Shown piece by piece: positions 35,687 to 45,045 of a DNA stretch of 64,000 nt. The notes below the pieces were generated by a model. It did not search any database. It was not told the DNA's origin and worked only from the letters and a program-made list of their open reading frames with translations. The position numbers and the translations under genes were made by a program. The stretch comes from Pseudomonas sp. 8O. Lineage in GTDB: Bacteria > Pseudomonadota > Gammaproteobacteria > Pseudomonadales > Pseudomonadaceae. How positions within the stretch are numbered: the stretch's first letter is position 1; each line of letters opens with the position of its first letter. The stretch is from the NCBI RefSeq assembly GCF_902506495.1, contig NZ_LR733265.1, positions 1,548,826 through 1,612,825 of the forward strand, in the 5' to 3' direction.

Positions 35687-36439
35687 ATGCAGAACTATAA
35701 GAAGATCCTGCTGGCCGCAGCCGCTACCCTGGCTTTCGGCACCAGCGCTGTCGCAGCTGACAAACTGAAACTCGGCACCGAAGGCGCCTACCCGCCCTTC
35801 AACCTGATCGACGCCAGTGGCAAGGTCACCGGCTTCGACGTGGAAATCGGCCAGGCGCTGTGCGCCAAGATGCAGGCCGAATGCGAAGTGGTCACGTCCG
35901 ACTGGGATGGCATCATCCCGGCCCTGAACGCCAAGAAGTTCGACTTCCTGATCGCTTCGATGTCGATCACCGAAGAGCGTCAGGCAGCGGTCGATTTCAC
36001 CGAGCCCTACTACACCAACAAGCTGCAGTTCATCGCACCTAAAACCAGCGACTTCAAAACCGATGCTGCCAGTCTAAAAGGCAAGGTGATCGGTGCGCAG
36101 CGCGCCACCATCGCCGGCACCTGGCTGGAAGACAACCTGGACAAGGTGGTCGACATCAAGCTGTATGACACTCAGGAAAACGCCTACCTCGACCTGGCTT
36201 CCGGCCGTCTCGATGGCGTGCTGGCTGACACCTTCGTCAACTGGGAATGGCTCAAGAGCGACGCCGGCAAGGCCTTCGAGTTCAAGGGCGACCCGGTATT
36301 CGACAACGACAAGATCGGCATCGCCGTGCGCAAGGGCGACCCGCTGCGCGAGAAGCTGAACACCGCTCTGCAAGCCATCATCGAAGACGGCACCTACAAG
36401 CAGATCAACGACAAGTACTTCCCGTTCAGCATCTATTGA
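35687..36439 (+). CDS. amino-acid ABC transporter periplasmic binding protein (Lys/Arg/Orn/His type)
   Basis: 250 residues with a signal peptide (MQNYKKILLAAAATLAFGTSAVAA). The mature chain shows the LAO/HisJ-type pattern: GTEGAYPPFNLID, GFDVEIGQALCAKM, SMSITEERQAAVDFT, and DGVLADTFVNWEWL. It captures basic amino acids for the downstream permeases; specificity within Lys, Arg, Orn and His is inferred. It lies 15 bp after the ATPase gene. Confidence 0.93.
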   Translation: MQNYKKILLAAAATLAFGTSAVAADKLKLGTEGAYPPFNLIDASGKVTGFDVEIGQALCAKMQAECEVVTSDWDGIIPALNAKKFDFLIASMSITEERQAAVDFTEPYYTNKLQFIAPKTSDFKTDAASLKGKVIGAQRATIAGTWLEDNLDKVVDIKLYDTQENAYLDLASGRLDGVLADTFVNWEWLKSDAGKAFEFKGDPVFDNDKIGIAVRKGDPLREKLNTALQAIIEDGTYKQINDKYFPFSIY

Positions 36440-36493
36440 TGACCTGAAGGCATTGCGTCGCCCATTGGGCGGCGCAGTTGCCCGAGCCCTCCG

Positions 36494-37189
36494 ATGATTT
36501 TCGAACTCCACGGATTCGGCCCCGCCCTGGCCGCCGGCACCCTGATGACCATCCAACTGGCGCTTTGCGCGCTGGCTGTAGGTCTGGTGCTCGGCCTGCT
36601 CGGCGCGCTGGCCAAGACTTCGCCGTACAAGCCGCTGCAGTGGCTCGGCGGCAGCTATTCCACCCTCGTGCGCGGCGTGCCCGAACTGCTCTGGGTGCTG
36701 CTGATCTATTTCGGCACGGTTGGCCTGATGCGCAGCCTGGCCGACCTGCTTGGTGTCGAGAGCCTCGAACTCTCCGCCTTCGCTGCGGGCACCATCGCCC
36801 TTGGCCTGTGTTTCGGCGCCTACGCCACCGAGGTGTTCCGTGGCGCCATCCTGGCCATACCCAAGGGCCACCGCGAAGCCGGCATGGCCCTGGGCATGTC
36901 CAAGGCGCGCATTCTCTGGAAGCTGATCCTGCCGCAGATGTGGCGCATCGCCCTGCCCGGCCTGGGCAACCTGTTCATGATTCTGATGAAGGACACCGCG
37001 CTGGTATCGGTGATCGGCCTGGAGGAAATCATGCGCCGCTCGCAGATTGCGGTGACCGCCAGCAAGGAGCCCTTCACCTTCTATATGGTTGCAGCCTTCA
37101 TTTATCTGGGCCTGACCGTTCTCGCCATGATCGGCCTGTATTTCCTTGAGAAGCGCGCCAGTCGCGGCTTCGTCCGGAGCGCCTCATGA
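36494..37189 (+). CDS. amino-acid ABC transporter permease, HisQ type
   Basis: 231 residues with about five membrane segments and the inner-membrane EAA-type coupling loop EAGMALGMSKARILWKLILP. It forms a heterodimer with the next gene product and binds the ATPase through that loop. Its stop codon overlaps the start of the second permease (ATGA). Confidence 0.94.
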   Translation: MIFELHGFGPALAAGTLMTIQLALCALAVGLVLGLLGALAKTSPYKPLQWLGGSYSTLVRGVPELLWVLLIYFGTVGLMRSLADLLGVESLELSAFAAGTIALGLCFGAYATEVFRGAILAIPKGHREAGMALGMSKARILWKLILPQMWRIALPGLGNLFMILMKDTALVSVIGLEEIMRRSQIAVTASKEPFTFYMVAAFIYLGLTVLAMIGLYFLEKRASRGFVRSAS

Positions 37190-37956
37190 GAAAGAACGCC
37201 GCTATCGTCGCCTGGCTCGCAGCAGGCCTTCTCGTCGCCTACGCGCTTTGGTCGAGCCTTTCCAGCCTGAACTGGACCGTCATCATCAAGTGGCTGCCGC
37301 GCCTGTCCGAAGGCGCGCTGCTGACCCTGGAACTGGTGGCTATCGCGGTCGTCGCCGGCCTGATCCTCGCACTGCCGATGGGTATAGCTCGCGCGTCCAA
37401 GCACTGGTACGTGCGCGCCCTGCCCTATGGCTACATCTTCTTCTTCCGCGGCACACCACTGCTGGTGCAGTTGTTCCTGGTCTACTACGGCCTGGCGCAA
37501 TTCGACGCCGTGCGCCAGGGCCCACTCTGGCCCTACCTGCGCTCGCCGTACTGGTGCGCGATCATCACCATGACCCTGCACACCGCCGCCTATATCGCCG
37601 AAATCCTGCGCGGCGCCATTCAGGCCGTGCCGCCCGGTGAAGTAGAAGCGGCGCGCGCGCTGGGCATGTCGCGAGCCAAGACCATGTTCTACATCGTCCT
37701 GCCGCGTGCAGCACGCATCGGTCTGCCGGCCTACAGCAACGAAGTGATCCTGATGCTCAAGGCCAGCGCCCTGGCCAGCACCGTGACGCTGCTCGAGCTT
37801 ACCGGCATGGCGCGCACCATCATCGCGCGCACCTATCTGCCGGTGGAGATCTTCTTTGCCGCAGGCCTGTTCTACCTGGTCATCGCCTTCGTTCTGGTGC
37901 GCGCCTTCCGCCTGCTGGAGCGCTGGTTGCGCGTCGACGCCTGCCAGGGTCGCTAA
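37186..37956 (+). CDS. amino-acid ABC transporter permease, HisM type
   Basis: 256 residues with about five membrane segments; the coupling loop is EAARALGMSRAKTMFYIVLP. FFFRGTPLLVQLFLVYYGL is typical of the HisM group. With the HisQ-type partner it makes the membrane pore of the basic amino-acid importer. It begins within the stop codon of the previous gene. Confidence 0.94.
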   Translation: MRKNAAIVAWLAAGLLVAYALWSSLSSLNWTVIIKWLPRLSEGALLTLELVAIAVVAGLILALPMGIARASKHWYVRALPYGYIFFFRGTPLLVQLFLVYYGLAQFDAVRQGPLWPYLRSPYWCAIITMTLHTAAYIAEILRGAIQAVPPGEVEAARALGMSRAKTMFYIVLPRAARIGLPAYSNEVILMLKASALASTVTLLELTGMARTIIARTYLPVEIFFAAGLFYLVIAFVLVRAFRLLERWLRVDACQGR

Positions 37957-37999
37957 GCCAATCGGGCGGCCCACTTGGCAGCCCGGTTCAACCAGACGC

Positions 38000-39223
38000 A
38001 TGAACGCCATGTCCGATCCCATCCTTACCTCTGGCGATCTGCTCGCTCGCTTCCGGGCCCTGGACAGCTTTCTTCTTCAGCATCAGGCGCTGTGGCGCCC
38101 GCGCCCGTTTCATCACCTGCAACTGCCTTGGGAAGCAGAGCTGGCGGCACTTGCTACCTGGCTGCGCGGCCGCTCCCTGGAACAGGCTGAGGCCAGCGAC
38201 AACAGCCCCTTCGCACTCTCTGCACCAGCGCCCTTTCCCGACCTGGCCCGCCAGGCGCAGGCGCTCAGTCAGTTGGGTGAGATTCCGAGCCTGGACAGTC
38301 CACCGCGCGCACACGCCTTGAGCGTCGATGTACCCGGCAGGAAGCTGGCGCAGATCCAGGCCTTTGCCAGTCACCTGCAGTTTCGCCAGCGCCCCACGCA
38401 CTGGCTCGACTGGTGCTCCGGCAAAGGCCACCTCGGTCGTTGGCTGACTCAGGATGATCAACACCTGACCTGCCTGGAATACGATCCGGCGCTGATCGAG
38501 TCCGGCAGCGCACTGAGCAACCGCCTTGGACTGAACGCCGCACATCTAAAGCAGGATGTGCTTGCCGATGACTGCAACGAACGCCTGACGAAAGAACATA
38601 CTCCCGTGGCCCTGCACGCCTGCGGCGACCTGCATGTACGCCTGCTGCAACTGGCCAGCCGCAACGGATGCCCGCAACTGGCGGTAGCGCCCTGCTGCTA
38701 CAACCGCATCGCCGGCATGCACTACCAGCCGCTGTCGGCAGCGGCGCAGGGCTCAGGCCTGCAACTATCCCGCGATGACCTCGGCCTGCCGCTGAGCGAA
38801 ACCGTCACGGCTGGTGCCCGCGTGCGCAGACAACGCAATCAGTCGATGGCCTGGCGCCTGGCTTTCGATCTGCTGCAACGTCAGCTACGTGGTATCGATG
38901 ACTACCTGCCAACGCCATCACTGCCCAGCGACTGGTTCAACAAACCGTTCGCCAGCTTCTGTCATGACCTCGCCGAGCTGCGCGACGTGCCACTGCCTGG
39001 CGAGCAGGACTGGCCGGCCTTGGAAGCTCGCGGCTGGCAACGCCTGGCCGAAGTGCGCAATCTGGAACTGCTGCGCAACCTGTTCCGCCGGCCACTGGAA
39101 CTCTGGCTGCTGCTCGACCGCGCCCTGTATCTGCAGGACCAGGGCTACAAGGTGAAGCTGGGCACCTTCTGTGATTACCAACTAAGCCCGCGCAACTTGC
39201 TACTGCTGGCCGAGCGCGCCTGA
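38000..39223 (+). CDS. SAM-dependent methyltransferase (GSTCD-like)
   Basis: 407 residues from the ATG at 38000 (a second ATG at 38009 is equally possible). The class I methyltransferase motif I is LDWCSGKGHLGRWL, followed by an acidic residue at the end of strand 2 (LTCLEYDPALI). ALHACGDLH and APCCYNRI resemble the methyltransferase domain of GSTCD-type proteins, a family thought to act on RNA. The substrate is unknown. It follows the amino-acid transporter by 43 bp, in the same direction, but a functional link is not evident. Confidence 0.75.
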   Translation: MNAMSDPILTSGDLLARFRALDSFLLQHQALWRPRPFHHLQLPWEAELAALATWLRGRSLEQAEASDNSPFALSAPAPFPDLARQAQALSQLGEIPSLDSPPRAHALSVDVPGRKLAQIQAFASHLQFRQRPTHWLDWCSGKGHLGRWLTQDDQHLTCLEYDPALIESGSALSNRLGLNAAHLKQDVLADDCNERLTKEHTPVALHACGDLHVRLLQLASRNGCPQLAVAPCCYNRIAGMHYQPLSAAAQGSGLQLSRDDLGLPLSETVTAGARVRRQRNQSMAWRLAFDLLQRQLRGIDDYLPTPSLPSDWFNKPFASFCHDLAELRDVPLPGEQDWPALEARGWQRLAEVRNLELLRNLFRRPLELWLLLDRALYLQDQGYKVKLGTFCDYQLSPRNLLLLAERA

Positions 39224-39238
39224 GTTGCGCACAGAAGC

Positions 39239-39247
39239 TGTGGATAA
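39239..39247 (-). promoter_or_regulatory. isolated DnaA-box sequence
   Basis: TTATCCACA on the minus strand is an exact DnaA box. Only one copy is seen in the 294-bp gap before tRNA-Thr, with no AT-rich unwinding region, so it is not an origin. The rest of the gap shows nothing else recognisable. Confidence 0.3.
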
Positions 39248-39517
39248 CTCTGTTGATCCTTTCTGGGCAAATGCTGCAAAGCCACTTGGGAATTGCCTCG
39301 TAGACATCTGATCATTTTTCGTACAGCACTCAAAGCTATAGCAAAAACAATGACTTGCGAAAAATCGTGATCCAGCGCACAGAGCCGGTGCGCGGCTATC
39401 GGATACGCCTTCTCTTTGTGCATAAGCCGAAAGCTGCTGATAGCCGAGCCCGGAAAAACCTGGCTCGAAGGTGGCTTTACTCAGGCTGACGAATGGATAT
39501 AATGGCGCCCCCACAAT

Positions 39518-39593
<76 letters not shown>

Positions 39594-39642
39594 TCTACAT
39601 CAAGCCGTTACGGGCTTTGGAACTTCCTAAACCCGTAATCGG

Positions 39643-39701
39643 ATGTTCCCGAGCTGGAGTTTCGGTACAGCCCCGTACCGAGCACATCTCGGGGAACACA
39701 T
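39643..39701. repeat. nested inverted repeat downstream of tRNA-Thr
   Basis: ATGTTCCCGAG and CTCGGGGAACACAT form the outer stem (one bulge); CGGTAC and GTACCG form the inner stem. It lies in a 410-bp stretch without genes (39594–40003). A second hairpin with CCTGAAGAC/GTCTTCAGG (about 39798–39830) and GTAGTTTT/GAAAAACGCTAC near 39852 follow. Confidence 0.5.
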
Positions 39702-40003
39702 GGCAACTCTCGCAATAACTCTCCGACACCTGGAAAGCGGCAATCCGCAAAACCAGCCGGCCAACCTGCTACAGCACCTTCCGAACCAAACGCGCCCCTG
39801 AAGACACGCCCATCGGGGTCTTCAGGCGATGCCTGACATGCCGACATCATGCGTAGTTTTGAAAAACGCTACCTGGCCTGATCAAATAGCTGCCAGGGAC
39901 TACGCAGCAGACAGGCCAGAAGGTGCTCCCTTAACCGGGACACCGCCGCAGCTTGAGCCAACTTGTCCCGACACACGCATCAGCAGATACGCGCCGGCGA
40001 ACG

Positions 40004-40783
40004 TCATGCGAGCACCTTTACGCCTGCCACCATCAGGACCAGCGCCAACCCGATCTGAATCCAGCGCCCGGTGATTTTTCCGGCCAGCAAGCTCCCCAGC
40101 AGCACCGCCGGGACCGAACCCAGCAACAGGCTGATCAACATCCACCCATCCACCATCCCGGCAAACAGATAACCCAGCCCCGCAACGACAGCGAGCGGAA
40201 TGGCATGCACGATATCGGTGGCCACCAGGCGATGGGGAGTCATGCGCAGAGGGTAGAGAAACAACAGCATCACACTACCCAGCGCGCCAGCGCCAACAGA
40301 GGTCAAGGCCACACAGAGCCCCAGCACCGCGCCTGAAACCACGGTCAGGACAGGCTGCACGGCCTTGAAGCGCTCTGCCTGGCTGACGCGACGGTTTCGG
40401 GCATATGCCATCAACCTCGGCGCCGCCAACAGCCCCACGGCAGTGATCAAAACCACCACGCCAATTGCCTTGCTTAGCCATTCCACCTTGGCCACCTGCG
40501 CGCCCAGGCTCACCAGCACTACGACGAACAAGGCCAGGGGCAGGCTGCCCAACCACAAACGCTTGGCTACCTGCCAGTCCACCTGGCCGTTGGCATGATG
40601 AATACGCGCGCCCACCAGCTTGGTAATGGCGGCAAACCACAGATCGGTTGCAATTGCAGTGACTGGCGACACCCCAAATACCAGCAGCAGGATTGGCGTC
40701 ATCAAGGCGCCGCCGCCAACCCCCGTCAATCCGACGACAAAACCGGTCAGCGCACCTGCCAGTGAATATGTCCAATCAATCAT
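40004..40783 (-). CDS. TauE/SafE family permease (sulfite/sulfate-type)
   Basis: 259 residues with about eight membrane segments. The TauE/SafE signature GLTGVGGGALMTPILLLVFG is near residue 17 and its second copy, SVGAGALGSVMLLFLYPLR, in the second half. The family moves sulfur oxyanions, sulfonates and other organic acids across the inner membrane. Its ATG overlaps the stop of the cysQ gene (ATGA). Beside a PAPS-making gene set, handling of sulfate or sulfite is a reasonable inference, but direction and substrate are not fixed by sequence. Confidence 0.88.
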   Translation of the reverse strand: MIDWTYSLAGALTGFVVGLTGVGGGALMTPILLLVFGVSPVTAIATDLWFAAITKLVGARIHHANGQVDWQVAKRLWLGSLPLALFVVVLVSLGAQVAKVEWLSKAIGVVVLITAVGLLAAPRLMAYARNRRVSQAERFKAVQPVLTVVSGAVLGLCVALTSVGAGALGSVMLLFLYPLRMTPHRLVATDIVHAIPLAVVAGLGYLFAGMVDGWMLISLLLGSVPAVLLGSLLAGKITGRWIQIGLALVLMVAGVKVLA

Positions 40784-41568
40784 GCAGGGATCAGCACGGC
40801 GTTGCGCGCAGCCACGAACGAGGGGTTCAGAACATCGGGTTTGCCGTAGCGCAGGGGATTACCCTCCCGATCCAGCACTACGCCCCCTGCGCCTTCAAGC
40901 ACCGCCTGCGCAGCCGCAGTGTCCCACTCACAGGTAGGCGCCAGGCGCGGATAGATATCAGCCACCCCCTCCGCCACTCGGCAAAATTTCAAAGAGCTGC
41001 CAGCCTGTATCAGACTGACCGATCCAAGCCGCTCGATGAATGCCTGCGTTTCTTCGTTCAGATGGCTCTTGCTGGCCACAACGCGGCAACCATCATCCGG
41101 TTCAGCCGCGCTGACCTTGATCGGCTGCGTACCTGCGGCTGTCTCTCTGAATGCACCCAGGCCGGCGCCACCCCAATACATGCAGTCGATAGCAGGTGCA
41201 TAGACCACACCCAACACACTGCGGCCCTGATCGATGAGAGCGATATTGACCGTGAACTCGCCATTACGCGCAATGAATTCCTTGGTGCCATCAAGTGGAT
41301 CGATCAACCAAAAGCGCCCCGAGCCATTGCGATGCGCCAGCGAACGCTCATCTTCTTCCGACACCACTGGATAGCCGGGCGGCAAAGAACCAAGGGCGTT
41401 GGTCAAGACAACGTGAGCGGCCAAGTCAGCCTCGGTAACCGGACTGTGATCTGCCTTCTCACGAACACCGCTCTGCCCGCTGCTGTAAATCGACATGATG
41501 GCATCACCCGCCTGACGAGCGATTGGCAACAAAAGAGCAGCCAAGTCGATCGATACACGCTGTCGCAT
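40780..41568 (-). CDS. cysQ: 3'(2'),5'-bisphosphate nucleotidase CysQ
   Basis: 262 residues of the inositol-monophosphatase fold. Metal-site motifs are intact: VVSEEDE, WLIDPLDGTKEF, and WDTAAAQAVLEGAGG. It hydrolyses 3'-phosphoadenosine 5'-phosphate (PAP), the by-product of sulfotransferases, to AMP. It is translationally coupled to the permease and divergent from cysD, 69 bp away. Its location among sulfotransferase genes, rather than the usual chromosomal site, suggests a role in removing PAP made by sulfation. Confidence 0.95.
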   Translation of the reverse strand: MRQRVSIDLAALLLPIARQAGDAIMSIYSSGQSGVREKADHSPVTEADLAAHVVLTNALGSLPPGYPVVSEEDERSLAHRNGSGRFWLIDPLDGTKEFIARNGEFTVNIALIDQGRSVLGVVYAPAIDCMYWGGAGLGAFRETAAGTQPIKVSAAEPDDGCRVVASKSHLNEETQAFIERLGSVSLIQAGSSLKFCRVAEGVADIYPRLAPTCEWDTAAAQAVLEGAGGVVLDREGNPLRYGKPDVLNPSFVAARNAVLIPA

Positions 41569-41637
41569 AATGTAAATCCCTGTGATTTAATTTGATCAGC
41601 GAATCTTATCACGCGATTTTTATTGCCCGGAATCAAT
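41569..41637. promoter_or_regulatory. divergent promoter region of cysQ and cysD
   Basis: The 69-bp gap is AT-rich (TGATTTAATTTGATC) compared with its flanks. Both transcripts must start in or near it. Specific -35/-10 boxes are not clear; GGAAT before 41638 serves cysD. Confidence 0.4.
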
Positions 41638-43107
41638 ATGACCCAAACTACGACAGCCTCTGCAGGTGATTTTACCGGGCTCGAGGCCGAACAGGTCTGG
41701 GATACCCATCTCGCCTACGAACACCTCAAAGCGTGCGGCGAGGCCGATACCAAGCGCACCGCCGAGCGCCGCCTGAACGCTCAGGGTCTGCTGCCTGCTG
41801 AATTGGCTGAAGAAGCACTGCAAGACGAGCATGGCCGCGCCCCCAACAGAATCGTACTGGCCTGGGCCATGGAGCAAGCGCGCAAACGCCGCGATAGAGT
41901 GCTGTTCGTTCAACTGAGCCCGCTACCCAGCGGAAAGCCCTGTCTGCACGCAAACGATGCCAGGGGCGCGCGCTTCTGGGTGCCATTGGCAAATGTCGCG
42001 CGGGAGACAATTCGTACGGCCTGTGTCGCATTGCAACAACACATCGGCAAGCCCGTCGCGGTGTTTCCGCATGGCTCGTTGGTAGCCTCGATGCGCAACG
42101 CGGACGAGATGCCTGACATCCACTGCTGCGTGCAGGTCTACCAGCCGGTGCTACCGCCTCATCTCAAGCTCCACCGGTTCGATTCAATGCCCGCAGAGGC
42201 GGTATCCGAACTATCCCCGCACCTCAAGCGCCTGGAAGCAGAGAGCATTCACATCATCCGTGAGGCGGTAGCCGAGGCGCAGAATCCGGCGATGCTCTAT
42301 TCCATCGGCAAAGACAGTGGCGTGATGCTCCACCTTGCCCGCAAGGCCTTCTTCCCCTCACCGCCACCCTTTCCGTTACTGCACGTAGACACGCGCTGGA
42401 AGTTTCAGGAGATGTATCTGTTCCGTGATTTCATAGCACGTGAAAGCGGCATGGACTTGCTGGTACACACCAACCCGGAAGCCATCGAAAAGAATATCAA
42501 CCCTTTCGATCATGGCTCTTCGCTGCATACCGACATCACCAAAACCGAAGGGCTCAAGCAGGCGCTGGACAAGTACAAATTTGACCTCGTGTTTGGTGGC
42601 GCGCGCCGCGATGAAGAAAAATCCCGCGCCAAGGAGCGCATCTTCTCGTTTCGCAGCGCAACCCAGCGCTGGGATCCGAAAAGCCAGCGCCCGGAACTCT
42701 GGAACCTCTACAACACCCGTAAAAGCCAGGATGCCAGCATTCGAGTATTTCCCCTGTCGAACTGGACTGAACTCGATATCTGGCACTACATCTACATGGA
42801 AAACATCCCCATGGTGCCCCTGTACTTTGCCAAGTTGCGGCCTGTAGTCGTGCGTCCCGAGATGATCATGCTGGTCGACGATGAGCGCTGCAAACTGCTG
42901 CCCGGCGAAGAAATTCAGATGCGCAAAGTGCGTTTTCGCACACTAGGCTGTTACCCGCTTACAGGAGCCGTGGAGTCAGAAGCGCAGACGCCGGAAGACA
43001 TCCTGCTGGAAATCATCAACACACGACAATCCGAACGGCAGGGCCGTCGAATCGATACGGATAGCGCAGGCTCCATGGAGAAGAAAAAACAAGAGGGCTA
43101 CTTCTGA
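41638..43107 (+). CDS. cysD: sulfate adenylyltransferase subunit 2 (CysD) with N-terminal extension of about 190 residues
   Basis: 489 residues. The C-terminal 299 residues (from LSPHLKRLEAES, residue about 191) are a full CysD: SIGKDSGVMLHL, HVDTRWKFQEMY, GGARRDEEKSRAKER and RTLGCYPLTGAVESE. CysD with CysN makes APS from sulfate and ATP. The first 190 residues are absent from ordinary CysD (about 302 residues) and I do not recognise them; they include RVLFVQLSPLPSG and KPVAVFPHGSLVAS. The extension is in frame, GC-rich like its neighbours, and preceded by GGAAT at the ATG. A start at 42187 would give a near-normal CysD but has no ribosome binding site. It overlaps cysNC as TGATG. Confidence 0.92.
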   Translation: MTQTTTASAGDFTGLEAEQVWDTHLAYEHLKACGEADTKRTAERRLNAQGLLPAELAEEALQDEHGRAPNRIVLAWAMEQARKRRDRVLFVQLSPLPSGKPCLHANDARGARFWVPLANVARETIRTACVALQQHIGKPVAVFPHGSLVASMRNADEMPDIHCCVQVYQPVLPPHLKLHRFDSMPAEAVSELSPHLKRLEAESIHIIREAVAEAQNPAMLYSIGKDSGVMLHLARKAFFPSPPPFPLLHVDTRWKFQEMYLFRDFIARESGMDLLVHTNPEAIEKNINPFDHGSSLHTDITKTEGLKQALDKYKFDLVFGGARRDEEKSRAKERIFSFRSATQRWDPKSQRPELWNLYNTRKSQDASIRVFPLSNWTELDIWHYIYMENIPMVPLYFAKLRPVVVRPEMIMLVDDERCKLLPGEEIQMRKVRFRTLGCYPLTGAVESEAQTPEDILLEIINTRQSERQGRRIDTDSAGSMEKKKQEGYF

Positions 43108-45020
43108 TGGCACGCCTCAAGAAAAGCACCTCGCCCGAACAACACGCCCACAAGACGGCAACACTGAGCGAATGGCTCGAGCAGCAAGCCAATCAGGACC
43201 TGTTGCGTTTTATCACCTGCGGTAGCGTCGATGATGGCAAAAGCACGCTTATCGGCCGCTTGCTGTGGGAAGCCCAACAGGTCTTCGACGATCAGTTGAG
43301 TACGCTGCAGGCCGACTCCAAACGCCACGGCACGCAAGGTAACGACATTGACTTCGCTCTGCTCGTGGATGGCCTGGCAGCCGAGCGAGAACAGGGCATC
43401 ACCATCGATGTGGCCTATCGTTTCTTCTCCACACCGCATCGCAAATTCATCGTGGCCGACACCCCTGGCCACGAGCAGTACACGCGCAACATGATCACAG
43501 GAGCCTCCACCGCCGACGTTGCGGTACTGCTGGTCGATGCGCGCCAGGGCGTGCTGACGCAAACCCGCCGGCACGCCTACCTGGCGTCACTGGTGGGCAT
43601 AAAGCACATCATCCTGGCCATCAACAAGATGGATCTGGTGGCGTATGACCCCCAGGTGTTCGCTGATACCCTGGCTGCATTCAATACAGCGGCTGAGCCA
43701 TTGGGATTCGACAGCATCACCGCCATCCCATTGTCGGCTCTCAGAGGCGACAACATCACCTCACGCTCGGCGCATACGCCCTGGTACCAGGGCCCGACCC
43801 TCATGGCCTGCCTGGAAACCATCGACCCTCGCCCCCCCAAGGCATTCAAAACGGTCTTCCCCGTTCAATGGGTCAACCGTCCGGATGCCAGCTTCCGAGG
43901 CTTCAGCGGCACATTGGCCTCCGGCCAGCTAGCCGTTGGCAACGAAGTGCGCGTAACGGCTTCCGGGCAAACGGCCAAAATCTCACGCATCGTCACCGCC
44001 AACGGTGATCTCGACTGCGCCAACCCGGGTGATGCAATCACGTTGGTGCTGGACCGAGAAGTCGACTCCTCAAGAGGCGACATACTGGCTCGCGCTGAGC
44101 AACCGCTGGAAATGACCGACCAGTTCGAAGCCACCCTGGTCTGGATGCACGACGAGCCTGGCCTGATAGGCCGCTCCTACGAGATCAAGCTGGCGAACCA
44201 ATGGGCCAGCGCCAGCCTTACCGCACTGAAGCACCGCATAGACGTCAACACTCAAGCTCATGAATCGTGCCGCCAACTGCGGCTTAACGACATCGCAGTA
44301 GCAAACCTTGCATTGAGCAAGCCACTGGTTTTCGATACCTACGCTCAATCAAACACCCTGGGCGGATTCCTGCTGGTCGACAAATACACCCACAACACCG
44401 TCGCCGCCGGCATGATCCGCCACAACCTGCGCCGCGCACAGAACGTACACCGCCAGGCACTCAGCATTACCCGCGAGGACCGCGAACGCCTCAATGGCCA
44501 TAAAGGCAAGGTCATCTGGTTCACCGGCCTTTCCGGCTCGGGAAAATCGACCATCGCCAACGCCCTGGAGAAAGAACTTTTCGCACTGGGCAAACGCACC
44601 TATATCCTCGATGGCGACAACGTTCGCCAAGGCCTGAACAAGGACCTGGGCTTCACCGATGCCGACCGGGTGGAAAATATTCGGCGTATTGCAGAAGTAG
44701 CTAGGCTAATGATGGATGCGGGAATGATTGTCATGACTGCATTTATTTCACCGTTCAGGAGAGAGCGGAAAATGGCAAAAGAGCTTATAGGGGAAAAAAA
44801 CTTTCTTGAAATATACGTCAGCACATCCCTAGAAGCCTGCGAGCAACGCGATGTAAAAGGACTTTACAAAAAGGCGCGCGCGGGTCTACTGCCAAATCTA
44901 TCTGGCGTGGGAAGTGCATATGAGCCACCAATTGATGCAGACATTGAGATTGACGCCGCACTAGAAGATCCTGACGCCATCGCAAGAAAGTTGCTTGAGA
45001 AGTTTAGTGCTGACTTATAA
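43107..45020 (+). CDS. cysNC: CysN-CysC fusion: sulfate adenylyltransferase GTPase subunit and APS kinase
   Basis: 637 residues. The CysN GTPase has G1 GSVDDGKSTLIGRLL, G3 DTPGHEQY and G4 NKMD, with elongation-factor-like beta barrels up to about residue 450. The CysC domain starts near residue 465 with the P-loop GLSGSGKSTIA and DGDNVRQGLN. Together with CysD it converts sulfate to APS and then PAPS, the sulfotransferase donor. Base composition becomes visibly AT-richer from about 44690, inside the CysC part, although the reading frame and motifs continue (ISPFRRERKMAKEL). This looks like a mosaic junction. Confidence 0.95.
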   Translation: MARLKKSTSPEQHAHKTATLSEWLEQQANQDLLRFITCGSVDDGKSTLIGRLLWEAQQVFDDQLSTLQADSKRHGTQGNDIDFALLVDGLAAEREQGITIDVAYRFFSTPHRKFIVADTPGHEQYTRNMITGASTADVAVLLVDARQGVLTQTRRHAYLASLVGIKHIILAINKMDLVAYDPQVFADTLAAFNTAAEPLGFDSITAIPLSALRGDNITSRSAHTPWYQGPTLMACLETIDPRPPKAFKTVFPVQWVNRPDASFRGFSGTLASGQLAVGNEVRVTASGQTAKISRIVTANGDLDCANPGDAITLVLDREVDSSRGDILARAEQPLEMTDQFEATLVWMHDEPGLIGRSYEIKLANQWASASLTALKHRIDVNTQAHESCRQLRLNDIAVANLALSKPLVFDTYAQSNTLGGFLLVDKYTHNTVAAGMIRHNLRRAQNVHRQALSITREDRERLNGHKGKVIWFTGLSGSGKSTIANALEKELFALGKRTYILDGDNVRQGLNKDLGFTDADRVENIRRIAEVARLMMDAGMIVMTAFISPFRRERKMAKELIGEKNFLEIYVSTSLEACEQRDVKGLYKKARAGLLPNLSGVGSAYEPPIDADIEIDAALEDPDAIARKLLEKFSADL

Positions 45021-45045
45021 TCTCAACCAGATCAAACAAGGCTTC

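Noticed and set aside
39239..39247. Perfect DnaA box as a hint of a replication origin
   Set aside because: Single copy, no cluster, no dnaA/dnaN or gidA nearby, no AT-rich unwinding region.
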